From JBCDCY01 sp039180875 (GTDB lineage Bacteria > Pseudomonadota > Alphaproteobacteria > Rhodobacterales > Rhodobacteraceae), in contig JBCDCY010000007.1 of assembly GCA_039180875.1 (NCBI GenBank), positions 102,662-166,661 on the forward strand: a stretch of 64,000 nt of DNA, given 5' to 3'. Below are positions 24,822 to 32,247 of the stretch, one piece after another (within the stretch, counting starts at the first letter, position 1; every line of letters starts with the position of its first letter). Under the pieces are notes generated by a model. It saw nothing but the letters and a program-made list of their open reading frames with translations. It was not told the origin of the DNA and did not search any database. A program made the position numbers and the translations under genes.

Positions 24822-25829
24822 TCACACCAGCACGCTATTTCGGCGCGAGCGCTGCCACAGCAGAAGCTGTTTAAGCGCCGTCAGGTGCGGAAATTCCACC
24901 AGCATTCCGATCACCAACGCCGCCAAGATCAGCGGTTGATCCGGGATGGCGACGGCGGTGACGGCCAGCATCAGCGGCGCGTTGCGGGCAGCCGTGGTCA
25001 TGGTCAGCAGGGTATGCTGCGGATAGGCCAGGCCGGCCAGCCGCGACAGCCCCTCTGCCAAGAGGTACGTCGCTACGAAGAACAGGAACACCGCCGGGAG
25101 GATCATCGCAAAGACCTCCAGATGTCCGGCGATCGTGCCGATATTGGCGGCGAAGATCTGCAGGATCAGCGCGGCGATGGTCAGTGGCAAAGCGTAGCCG
25201 ATCCAGCGGAGCAGGTGCTCGAAGTCCCTCGGCGTCAGGAGCTTTTCCAACCCATAGCGCAGAGCCTGCGCCCCGATCAGCGGCAGCAGGAACCACTGCG
25301 CCAGGGTGGCGAAGGCTGCGACATCGCCAAGCCCTGCGTGATGGGTCAGCAGCCATAGCCAGAGCGGAAAGAGCGTGAGTTGGGTCAGCATGTTGATCGG
25401 GATCAGCGCAGCGCCAAGGCCGGTATCCCCGCGCGCCATCCGGGTGAAGCCAAGAAACCAGTCGGTGCAAGGCGCGAGGAAGTAGATCATCAGCCCGACG
25501 AAGATCAGCGATTGGTCTGCGAGAAACAGCGCGGCGACGGCCAGACCGATCAACGGCACCACCAGAAAGTTCGCAGCCCAGGCCAAGGCGAGACAGCGTA
25601 GATGGCCAAAGCCCCGGACGACCGCGCCTAGGCGGAGCTCGAAGAACAGCAGGAAGATCATCAAGAGCAGGGTTGGGTCCACGCCCGCCGACACCGTCGC
25701 CCCGGTCGCGGGGGCGGTCAGGCCGAGCGCCGATCCGACCAGGATCGCCCCAAGGAACAGGGCCGCGATGCCGCTTCCCGCCAGGCCCGGATAGGGGTTA
25801 GGCCGAAGGCCAGTCGCCTCCGACGTCAC
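24822..25829 (-). CDS. Acr3/BASS-type membrane transporter
   Basis: This protein of about 335 residues has nine to ten hydrophobic segments and the bile-acid/arsenite-permease fold. The Cys in the IYFLAPCTDWFLGFTRMARGD stretch corresponds to the essential Cys of Acr3 arsenite permeases, and the stretch ALIPINMLTQLTLFPLWLWLL follows. The GTG at 25829 (VTSEATGLRP) is the most plausible start after the flavoprotein stop; no strong ribosome site is visible. It is co-directional with and 43 bases after the flavoprotein gene. Such permease/flavoprotein pairs are otherwise known near arsenic genes, but here the upstream site looks like a Zur box, so zinc-linked control is possible. Confidence 0.8.
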   Translation of the reverse strand: MTSEATGLRPNPYPGLAGSGIAALFLGAILVGSALGLTAPATGATVSAGVDPTLLLMIFLLFFELRLGAVVRGFGHLRCLALAWAANFLVVPLIGLAVAALFLADQSLIFVGLMIYFLAPCTDWFLGFTRMARGDTGLGAALIPINMLTQLTLFPLWLWLLTHHAGLGDVAAFATLAQWFLLPLIGAQALRYGLEKLLTPRDFEHLLRWIGYALPLTIAALILQIFAANIGTIAGHLEVFAMILPAVFLFFVATYLLAEGLSRLAGLAYPQHTLLTMTTAARNAPLMLAVTAVAIPDQPLILAALVIGMLVEFPHLTALKQLLLWQRSRRNSVLV

Positions 25830-25872
25830 GGGTCTTGAGGCCGCCCCCGGGACGTCTCCGCCGGGCGCGCGC

Positions 25873-27012
25873 TCAGCAGAGGCACTTGTCGTCGTCACAG
25901 CAGGCCAGATCGTCGAGGAACATGTTGTTGTCGTAGTAGATCTCGAGCGGCGAGGTATCGACGCCCATGCGTCCGGCAATGGCGCGCGCCACGACCGCAA
26001 ATCGCTGCCGGAACTTATAGATGAAGCAGAACAGATGTCCGTTGTGGGCGACTTCCGGCCCGACCAGGAACAATCCGGGCAAGGCGACGGACTCGTCCTG
26101 GGGCGTCAGCATTGGCAGGCCATGGGGATCGTAGTCGAACCAGTCCGACACCGGCGCGGTGCCGCTGCCGAAACCGGTGGCCAGGATCGGCGCGCTGTCG
26201 GACAGCCACGCGCGGCCATCGCCTGCCAGGATATGGATGCCGTTCGCCTCTTTCTCCAAGGCGATGACATCGACATCGGCAAGCAGGGTTATGGGCAGGT
26301 TGGCGCGCGCTTCGTCGAGACGCTGCAGCGTGTAGGGCGAGAGGCTGCGGCTCGGATCCTTGTCGTCATCGAGCCAGGGAGCACCACGGTCGAGCACGAT
26401 GGCCTCTTTGCCGGCCTGCGCCAAACCGATCGCCGCGTCGATCCCGCTTTCGTAGCCGCCGACGACATAGACCACATCACCCGGGACATCCTTCCAGCAC
26501 TGAACGTGGCCGTAGTGCCGGGCCAGCTCCGCCCCCGGCAGGCCACCGGTCGACGGAGCGCCGAAATGACCGCAGGCCCAGATGACGAAATCCGCGGTGA
26601 ACTCACCGTGGTCGGTGACCAGGGTCAGTTCGTCGCCTTCCGGCCTCAGGGCCTGAACGTCGACGCCGCATTGCACGTTGATGCCGAAGGCGGTGGCTGC
26701 ATGCTCCAGATACCGGGCGTAGGCGCCACCATCCGGGTGCTCGCGCCGGAGCGACCAGCCCGGCGAGCTGTCGTAGCTGATCGCATTCAGATCGGTGAGA
26801 CCGAAGACATTACCAGCGAAGGAGGGGGTCAGAAGCCGGGTCCCCGAAGGCCAGTTCCGAAAGCTCTGACCGATCTTGCCACGCTCCAGCACCCAGACAT
26901 CCGGGATCGCCAGATCGCGTAGGACCCGCGCCACCCCCAGCCCGGCCGGCCCCGCACCGACGATGGCGACCCGCATATGCTCGGGAAAGCGGACATCGCC
27001 CTCCCAGATCAT
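25873..27012 (-). CDS. FAD/NAD(P)-binding monooxygenase-like protein with Cys-rich tail
   Basis: This 379-residue flavoprotein has an FAD dinucleotide-binding motif RVAIVGAGPAGLGVARVL, the FxxWPxGTRLLTPSF region of flavin monooxygenases, an NAD(P) motif VVYVVGGYESGIDAAIGLA and the late ATGFGSGTAP segment. The last residues NMFLDDLACCDDDKCLC hold a CCx4CxC tail between acidic residues, which looks like a metal or thiol site and is not part of the normal fold. Start could be 27012 or the ATG 12 codons later (MRVAIVGAG). It precedes the Acr3-like permease gene and follows a possible 39-residue peptide and a Zur-box palindrome. An ArsO-like role is the main alternative to a zinc-related role. Confidence 0.83.
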   Translation of the reverse strand: MIWEGDVRFPEHMRVAIVGAGPAGLGVARVLRDLAIPDVWVLERGKIGQSFRNWPSGTRLLTPSFAGNVFGLTDLNAISYDSSPGWSLRREHPDGGAYARYLEHAATAFGINVQCGVDVQALRPEGDELTLVTDHGEFTADFVIWACGHFGAPSTGGLPGAELARHYGHVQCWKDVPGDVVYVVGGYESGIDAAIGLAQAGKEAIVLDRGAPWLDDDKDPSRSLSPYTLQRLDEARANLPITLLADVDVIALEKEANGIHILAGDGRAWLSDSAPILATGFGSGTAPVSDWFDYDPHGLPMLTPQDESVALPGLFLVGPEVAHNGHLFCFIYKFRQRFAVVARAIAGRMGVDTSPLEIYYDNNMFLDDLACCDDDKCLC

Positions 27013-27128
27013 GCGGCCATCGCCTGAACGTCGCCCCGTCTCTCACGGTCGATACGTCTGCAACCTGACAAGGTCAGCGGCCCGAACGTCCAGCCGGGGT
27101 CGCGATCGGTCTGCGGGCGATTGGTCAT
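27009..27128 (-). CDS. Possible 39-residue leader peptide or small protein
   Basis: A short frame starts at an ATG 11 bases after AAAGGGA and ends in an ATGA overlap with the flavoprotein start (MTNRPQTDRDP... to GDVQAMAA). It lies between the Zur-box palindrome and the flavoprotein gene, so it is the first translatable frame of that transcript. It has one Cys and no recognised motif. Overlap with the next start suggests translational coupling, but coding evidence is thin. Confidence 0.4.
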   Translation of the reverse strand: MTNRPQTDRDPGWTFGPLTLSGCRRIDRERRGDVQAMAA

Positions 27129-27276
27129 GGCGTGGTCATTCCCTTTCTGAGGCCCAAACACGTTTCGTTCTTGGGCGCGCAGGTCAGAGCGAGGTCCATC
27201 TTCGCAAGGCTGATGCGGCACATCCGGGCGTCGCGAAATCGAAGCCGAACACACCGTGAGGCGACGGGCTACAAGA

Positions 27277-27293
27277 ATGTTATGTCATAACGT
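27277..27293. promoter_or_regulatory. Putative Zur box (flavoprotein/permease operon)
   Basis: ATGTTATGTCATAACGT contains the perfect dyad GTTATGTCATAAC apart from its centre. It matches the TGTTAnnnnnTAACA pattern of the zur and COG0523 sites and is the only operator-like sequence ahead of the minus-strand flavoprotein gene (265 bases away; about 150 bases ahead of the small frame). Confidence 0.65.
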
Positions 27294-27397
27294 CTCTACT
27301 TCCGGAAGCAACAGATCAAACGAGGCCGGTCGCGCGTCAGCACGGTAGGCCACCCACGCCGCAATTGAGGGGCGCCAGCAGCGCTGTGAACGGCGGT

Positions 27398-28396
27398 CTA
27401 GTGGCCCGGCATGTCGTCGTCGGCCTCGATCGCTCCGCGGTCGTGCGCCTCTGACCAGGCTGCCAGAAGCCGCGACGATCCGGCGATGCGGGCGCGTTGT
27501 CGGAGGGCGATGCGCCGCGCGGCACGGACGGTGCGACCTTTGGCCAAGGCATCCGGCTCGGGCCCAGCACCGGAGTCGAGTGCCGACCAGACCCGCGCCT
27601 TGGTCTCGACGATGCCCGGTGCGCCCCAGGCGCCGAGAAGTGCCTGGAACGCCTCGAAGAGCACGGGGTCGAAGTCGCGATCCTCGCCGAGGGGCGTCAT
27701 GACTGGGCTGCCGGGGTGCAGGCTCATCCCGGGTATCCATCCGTCCGGCACCGGGGTGATGGCCGAATGGGTCCGCCCCGCCGCCATCAGCTTCGGCAGC
27801 ACATGGGTGTGCGGCCCGAGGGGCGAGGTGCCGCCAGTGTCGGGGCCGCCGATCTTCTGAAAGACCTCGCACCGCCCGATAGCCGAGAGCGCCACGCGAT
27901 GCGGATGCGCGGCGAGGATCGCCCCCATGGCCGGATTACCGGGCTCGACAAGGGCACGCCCACAGGCCCCGCGCAGCGTGGCGATCAACTCGGGATCGGC
28001 GGTGCGCACGCAAAAGTCGATGTTGCGCTGGTCGAGCCCCATGTCGAAGAGGATGGCTTCGCGGTCCGCCGGCCGGATCGCCGCCGCGTCGGGGCCGAGC
28101 TCGGTCAGAACCTTGCGCCCGGCCTGTGACCCCTCACCCTCCGGCAGGCAGAGCGCCACGCCCTGCTGCCAACGCCGAGGATCCTTCGAGAGCGCCTCCC
28201 AGGCGACAGGGCGCACATCCTCGGTCCGCTCGATGCGGATCGCGCCGCGGGACGTGGCGCGCTCAAGCGGCTTCGCGATCTCGGCCGGCTCGCCCGCGTC
28301 CTGGTGGAACTCCGCGATGGCGCCGAAGGAGCCGACGTTCCAGCCGGCCTGCCAATCGGTGAGATGATGCTCCAGCACCTCGGCGAGATCGCGCAT
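27398..28396 (-). CDS. Conserved hypothetical protein at the end of the cobalamin operon
   Basis: This 332-residue protein has no signal peptide or membrane segment. The recognisable features are a central LGPHTHVLPKLMAAGRTHSAITPVPDGWIPGMSLHPGSPV segment with three His, suited to metal or corrinoid binding, and CRTADPEL/GACGRAL nearby. It begins one base before the cbiZ stop region and is the last gene transcribed behind the cobalamin riboswitch, so a B12-linked function is likely. It may correspond to the DUF6925 group, but I am not sure of that label. No enzyme family could be assigned. Confidence 0.7.
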   Translation of the reverse strand: MRDLAEVLEHHLTDWQAGWNVGSFGAIAEFHQDAGEPAEIAKPLERATSRGAIRIERTEDVRPVAWEALSKDPRRWQQGVALCLPEGEGSQAGRKVLTELGPDAAAIRPADREAILFDMGLDQRNIDFCVRTADPELIATLRGACGRALVEPGNPAMGAILAAHPHRVALSAIGRCEVFQKIGGPDTGGTSPLGPHTHVLPKLMAAGRTHSAITPVPDGWIPGMSLHPGSPVMTPLGEDRDFDPVLFEAFQALLGAWGAPGIVETKARVWSALDSGAGPEPDALAKGRTVRAARRIALRQRARIAGSSRLLAAWSEAHDRGAIEADDDMPGH

Positions 28397-28397
28397 A

Positions 28398-29045
28398 TCA
28401 GGCTCCCCTGTTCTCGGTCATCCAATCCTCCACGCCCCGGGCGACGGCGTCCAGTACCGCGCGGCCGATGGCCTCCCCGATGGCGGTGTGCTTGCCGGCA
28501 TGGGGCACCGGCGGACCGGTGAGCGGCGCCGCGACGGCGATGCAGTCCGTGCCGGTGCCGGTGGCAGGACGGCCGTCGATGTGCGGGCCATGGGTCATGA
28601 CGCCGGCGGTGCGCGCCTCCGCCGCGATGCTGAGCGCCTCGAGAAGGGCGCCATCGCTCAGCGCCTGCGAGGCGGCGACGGCGATGTTAATCGTGCCGAC
28701 CATGGCCGGGCGGATCTGTCGCGCGCCGACCCGTTCTGCGTTTGAGAGGCCGACGGTGGCGACGGCCTCGACCCCGACGCCTTCCACTGTCGTTTTCGCC
28801 GGGGTGAAGCGCGCGACGCTGCGCGAGGTGAGGAAGCCGATGGCCTGGGCATGGCCTGCCTCCGCCAGCTCTCGGGCGAACCAGGCGCCAGCGTCCAGCT
28901 CAACGGGCAGGTCGGCGTTGCGCACCTCGCGCCAGACGATGCGCTCGGTGGTTAAGATGCCGGGCCGGTTGAGCGCCCAGCTCGCGATCCGGTGCGGCGC
29001 GCCGAGATCGGCGATGAGCCAGGGGGGATCGAGGGAGAGCTTCAT
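28398..29045 (-). CDS. cbiZ: Adenosylcobinamide amidohydrolase
   Basis: This 215-residue protein matches CbiZ, which cleaves the amide of adenosylcobinamide or pseudo-B12 to adenosylcobyric acid so that imported incomplete corrinoids can be rebuilt. Visible motifs are FLTSRSVARF, VGLSNAERVG, GTINIAVAASQALSDGALLEAL and ATGTGTDCIAVAAPL with the following HAGKHTAIGEAIGRAV. It overlaps btuD by four bases. Its presence indicates salvage of corrinoids rather than de novo synthesis at this locus. Confidence 0.93.
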   Translation of the reverse strand: MKLSLDPPWLIADLGAPHRIASWALNRPGILTTERIVWREVRNADLPVELDAGAWFARELAEAGHAQAIGFLTSRSVARFTPAKTTVEGVGVEAVATVGLSNAERVGARQIRPAMVGTINIAVAASQALSDGALLEALSIAAEARTAGVMTHGPHIDGRPATGTGTDCIAVAAPLTGPPVPHAGKHTAIGEAIGRAVLDAVARGVEDWMTENRGA

Positions 29046-29815
29046 GCGCCGGCACTCCCGGCAAGGCGGGCGAGCGGCTGCACAATGAGGCCGTCCTCGG
29101 CCTCGGCGATATGCGCGGCGATGCCGTAGACGGCGGCGAGGCACTCCGGCGTCAGCACTGCCTCGGGTGGCCCTTCCGCCACGATCTGCCCCGCGTCGAG
29201 CAGGACCAGGCGGCTGCACCAGCGGGCGGCGAGGCCAAGATCGTGGAGCGCGGTGATGACGGCGCCGCCGTCGCGGGCATGGTTGGCAAAGATCTCCATG
29301 GCGGCGATCTGGTGCGCGGGGTCGAGGCCGGCCACCGGCTCGTCGGCGAGGAGGAGCGGCGCCTCCTGCGCAAGGGCGCGGGCGAGGAGGACGCGGGCCT
29401 GCTCCCCGCCGGAAAGCTGCGTCGCGTCGCGGTCGGCGAAGCGTGTCACGTCGGCCTTCGCCATTGCGTCCTCTACGGCGGCCCGGTCGGCGGGGCCGAG
29501 GGGCGTGCCCGGCCGGCCGTGCGGCGTGCGGCCGAGGGTCACGACCTCCTCGACCGTCATGCCCCAGGCGATCTCCCGCGCCTGCGGCAGCCAGGCAGCG
29601 GCCAGCGCGCGCTCGCGCCGGGGCAGCGCAGTGAGGCTCGAGTGGCCGGCCGCCGGCACGAGGCCGAGGGCCGCGCGCATCAGCGTCGACTTGCCGGCCC
29701 CGTTCGGCCCGATCAGCCCGACGCACTCGCCGGGTAAGACCGTGAGATCTAAGCCCTGCAGCACGCGCCGGCCGCCGAGTTCCACCGACAGCTCCTCAAG
29801 CACCAGTCGGGTCAT
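29042..29815 (-). CDS. btuD: Cobalamin ABC importer, ATP-binding protein
   Basis: This 257-residue FecCD-type ATPase has Walker A GPNGAGKST, signature LSGGEQARVLLARALAQ, Walker B LLADEPVAGLDP and the switch His in ALHDLGLA. It overlaps btuC and cbiZ by four bases on either side. Family alone would not separate haem, siderophore and B12 importers; the riboswitch and CbiZ give the specificity. Confidence 0.92.
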   Translation of the reverse strand: MTRLVLEELSVELGGRRVLQGLDLTVLPGECVGLIGPNGAGKSTLMRAALGLVPAAGHSSLTALPRRERALAAAWLPQAREIAWGMTVEEVVTLGRTPHGRPGTPLGPADRAAVEDAMAKADVTRFADRDATQLSGGEQARVLLARALAQEAPLLLADEPVAGLDPAHQIAAMEIFANHARDGGAVITALHDLGLAARWCSRLVLLDAGQIVAEGPPEAVLTPECLAAVYGIAAHIAEAEDGLIVQPLARLAGSAGA

Positions 29816-30807
29816 ACGAGACCCCGCCGGCGATTGAGGATCAGCCAGAGGAAGAACGGCGCGCCAACCAGCGCGGTCAGAACGCCGAGCTTCAATTCCT
29901 GCCCCGGCGTGATCAGCCGCACGGCGATGTCGGCGGTGAGCAGCATCGCGGCCCCGCCGAGCGCCGAGGCGAAGAGGAGGCGAGAGGGACGCCCGCCCAC
30001 CAACGGGCGCAGCAGATGCGGGACGACGAGGCCGACAAAGCCGATGGCGCCCGCGACCGCCGTCGCAGCACCCACCGAGGCCGCCGTGCCGAGGACGACG
30101 GCAAGCCGCAGCCAATCGAGGCGCACGCCGAGCGAGGCCGCCGCCTCCTCCCCCAACGTCAGCGCGTCGAGCCCGCGGCCGAGGCCGGCGAGCAGCAGCC
30201 AGCCGACGGCCATGAAGGGCACGGCGAGCCAGACATGGAGCATCGACCGGTCGGTCAGGGCGCCGAGCAGCCAGAACACAATCTCCAGCGCGGCGAAGGG
30301 GTTGGGCGAGAGGTTGAGCGCCAGCGAGGTGAGCGCCCCGGCCAGTGCGCTGAGCGCTACGCCCGCGAGGATCAGCGTGAGCGTGTCCGCTCCCCGCCCC
30401 GCCAACGCCAGAAGAAGCAGCACCGCAAGCACCGCGCCGGCAAGGGCTGACAGCGGCAGGGCGAGCGGGAAGGCAGCCGAGAGCCCGGTGTAGATCGCCA
30501 ACACCGCCCCGAGCGCTGCAGAGGCCGAGACACCGATCAGCCCGGGCTCGGCCAGCGGATTGCGCAGATACCCCTGCAGCGCGGCGCCCGAGAGCCCGAG
30601 GCTCGCCCCGATCGTCAGGCCGAGGAGCGCGCGGGGCAGCCGGATCTCCTGCATCACCAGCACCGTCGCCTCGGCCGAGCCGCCGAGGCCGAGGAGCGAT
30701 GCGATGCTCTCACCTAGCCCGATGGCGGCCGGCCCGATCAGAAGCGACGCACAGAAGAGCAGGATGACGAGGAGCGCGAGCCCGGCGATCAGCCGGCGAT
30801 AAGGCAT
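29812..30807 (-). CDS. btuC: Cobalamin ABC importer, permease
   Basis: This 331-residue FecCD-family permease has about ten hydrophobic segments with the signatures EIRLPRALLGLTIGASLGLSGAALQGYLRNPLAEPGLIGVSASAALGAV and GAIGFVGLVVPHLLRPLVGG. It would form the inner-membrane channel with BtuD. The ATG at 30807 (MPYRRLIAG) fits a one-base gap from btuF; a longer frame would run into btuF. Confidence 0.92.
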   Translation of the reverse strand: MPYRRLIAGLALLVILLFCASLLIGPAAIGLGESIASLLGLGGSAEATVLVMQEIRLPRALLGLTIGASLGLSGAALQGYLRNPLAEPGLIGVSASAALGAVLAIYTGLSAAFPLALPLSALAGAVLAVLLLLALAGRGADTLTLILAGVALSALAGALTSLALNLSPNPFAALEIVFWLLGALTDRSMLHVWLAVPFMAVGWLLLAGLGRGLDALTLGEEAAASLGVRLDWLRLAVVLGTAASVGAATAVAGAIGFVGLVVPHLLRPLVGGRPSRLLFASALGGAAMLLTADIAVRLITPGQELKLGVLTALVGAPFFLWLILNRRRGLV

Positions 30808-30808
30808 C

Positions 30809-31663
30809 TCAGCGCCGGTCCAGCACGGCGTCGCGCGCCGCGGCAAGCCGCCGGATCGCCGCCAGGACATGCGGCGTGCCGCAGATCCAGTCCCGATCGG
30901 CGACCGGCGCCGTTCCGGCCCGGTCCTGAAGAGCCGCGAGGGCGGGGTGGGTCAGCACCTCCTGCGCGAGCGCCGGCGTCTCGAATTGGCGCCCGGTGAT
31001 GACGAGATCGGGGGCCTCGGTCACCAAGGTCTCGAGCGCCAGCCGCCCGCCGCCCGTAATCCCGAGCTCGTCCGCGAGGTTGTCGAGGCCCGCGGCCTCG
31101 ATCACCGCGCTTGCCAGCGTCCCCGTCCCGCTCGTGTAGTTGTTGGCGTAGTAGGTCGCGGCCTGTGGGCGCGCACCCTCCCCGACGCGAAGCTCGGCGA
31201 GCCCTGCATCGAAGTCGGCGATGAGGTGCGCCGCCGCCGCCTCCCGCCCCAACACGGCGCCCATCTGAGCCAAGCGATCCCGCACGTCCTCCAGCCCGTT
31301 CGCCGGCGCGAACTCGACCAGCGGCACGCCCAGCCGGCGGAGGAGCCCGACGGTGGCGCGCGTCGTGAAGGTGCCGGCGATCACCAGGTTGGGCTCGATC
31401 ATGAAGATCTCTTCGGCAAGGCCGCGGTTCGTCCCGTAAGCCTGTGCCTCCTCAACCATCGCTGAGGCGCTCGGATCCTGCGCGAGATAGCTGACAGAGA
31501 CGAGCTGACCGGGCGCGGCGACCAGCATCGCAAGCTGATCGGTGCAGAGGTTCATCGAGACCACCCGGCGCGGTGACCCGTCGTCGGCCGCACCGGGGCC
31601 GGCCAAGCCGCTCAGCAGAAGCGCGCTAGTGGCCGCCCAAGCGAAAACCCTGACCCTGCTCAT
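30809..31663 (-). CDS. btuF: Cobalamin-binding periplasmic protein
   Basis: This 284-residue class III binding protein has a signal peptide (MSRVRVFAWAATSALLLSGLAGPGAA) and the BtuF/FepB pattern RRVVSMNLCTDQLAMLVA, NLVIAGTFTTRATVGLLRRLGVPLVEF and WICGTPHVLAAI. It delivers corrinoid to BtuCD. Its start lies inside the end of the preceding gene (38-base overlap), so translation is coupled. Confidence 0.9.
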   Translation of the reverse strand: MSRVRVFAWAATSALLLSGLAGPGAADDGSPRRVVSMNLCTDQLAMLVAAPGQLVSVSYLAQDPSASAMVEEAQAYGTNRGLAEEIFMIEPNLVIAGTFTTRATVGLLRRLGVPLVEFAPANGLEDVRDRLAQMGAVLGREAAAAHLIADFDAGLAELRVGEGARPQAATYYANNYTSGTGTLASAVIEAAGLDNLADELGITGGGRLALETLVTEAPDLVITGRQFETPALAQEVLTHPALAALQDRAGTAPVADRDWICGTPHVLAAIRRLAAARDAVLDRR

Positions 31664-32234
31664 CCAATGCCTCCCGCTCGCGCCCGAGCCAGCGTTTCGA
31701 GATCGCCCGCCAGGCGGCCAGGCGGCTGAAGTCCGGTGTCTCCGACAGGCTGTCGTCATCCTCGATGAAAGGGTTGGGGAAGAAGATCGAGATCATCGGC
31801 TCCCCTGCCCCGTTCCACATCTCGAAGCCCCAGGTAACAGGGCAGCCATCCTGCCCGAAGCCGCGAAACATCTCGGCGCGCGAGGGTTTGCGCCGGGCCA
31901 TCAGATCCGGCGGGGTCGGATGCGCCTCCGTCCCGCGGTTCTCGCCGATGCAGAGGTGGAAGTGCCCGCCATTGCCGAACATGACTGTCAGATAGCCGTC
32001 CATCAGGCCGATGCGTTCGGGCGGCGTCGGGCATTTCCATTCATAGGCTGCGCCCTCGATCAGCGGGCCGAAGCGGATGCCCTGCCAGTGGCTCTGGAAG
32101 ACATCGCGGAGGAACGCCTCGAGAAAGCGTTCCTCCGTTGGCAGCATCCAGACTTCGCGCGCCCGGCTGCCGTCGGGCCGGGTGCGCGTTTCGCTCGGTT
32201 CAGGCGCAATGCCCCAGGATGCCGCGTCGGTCAC
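31626..32234 (-). CDS. Conserved hypothetical protein in the cobalamin operon
   Basis: This protein of about 202 residues sits between btuB and btuF. It lacks a signal peptide. Notable stretches are VMFGNGGHFHLCIGENRG with two His and one Cys, WGFEMWNGAGEPMISIFFPNPFIEDDDS, and an Arg-rich MARRKPSRAEMFRGFG segment. The GTG at 32234 gives a start 14 bases after the btuB stop. I associate this layout with cobalamin loci in Rhodobacterales (perhaps DUF7676), but no activity is known to me. A corrinoid-handling role is inferred from position. Confidence 0.7.
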   Translation of the reverse strand: MTDAASWGIAPEPSETRTRPDGSRAREVWMLPTEERFLEAFLRDVFQSHWQGIRFGPLIEGAAYEWKCPTPPERIGLMDGYLTVMFGNGGHFHLCIGENRGTEAHPTPPDLMARRKPSRAEMFRGFGQDGCPVTWGFEMWNGAGEPMISIFFPNPFIEDDDSLSETPDFSRLAAWRAISKRWLGREREALDEQGQGFRLGGH

Positions 32235-32247
32235 GATATCGCCCCGT

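Noticed and set aside
24822..27012. Classic arsenic resistance operon
   Set aside because: No arsC, arsH or adjacent arsR, and the ArsR-type gene at 20.6 kb has its own operator and divergent operon.
27009..27254. 81-residue version of the small frame upstream of the flavoprotein
   Set aside because: The upstream part lacks a ribosome site; only the 39-residue form from ATG 27128 is retained as a possibility.
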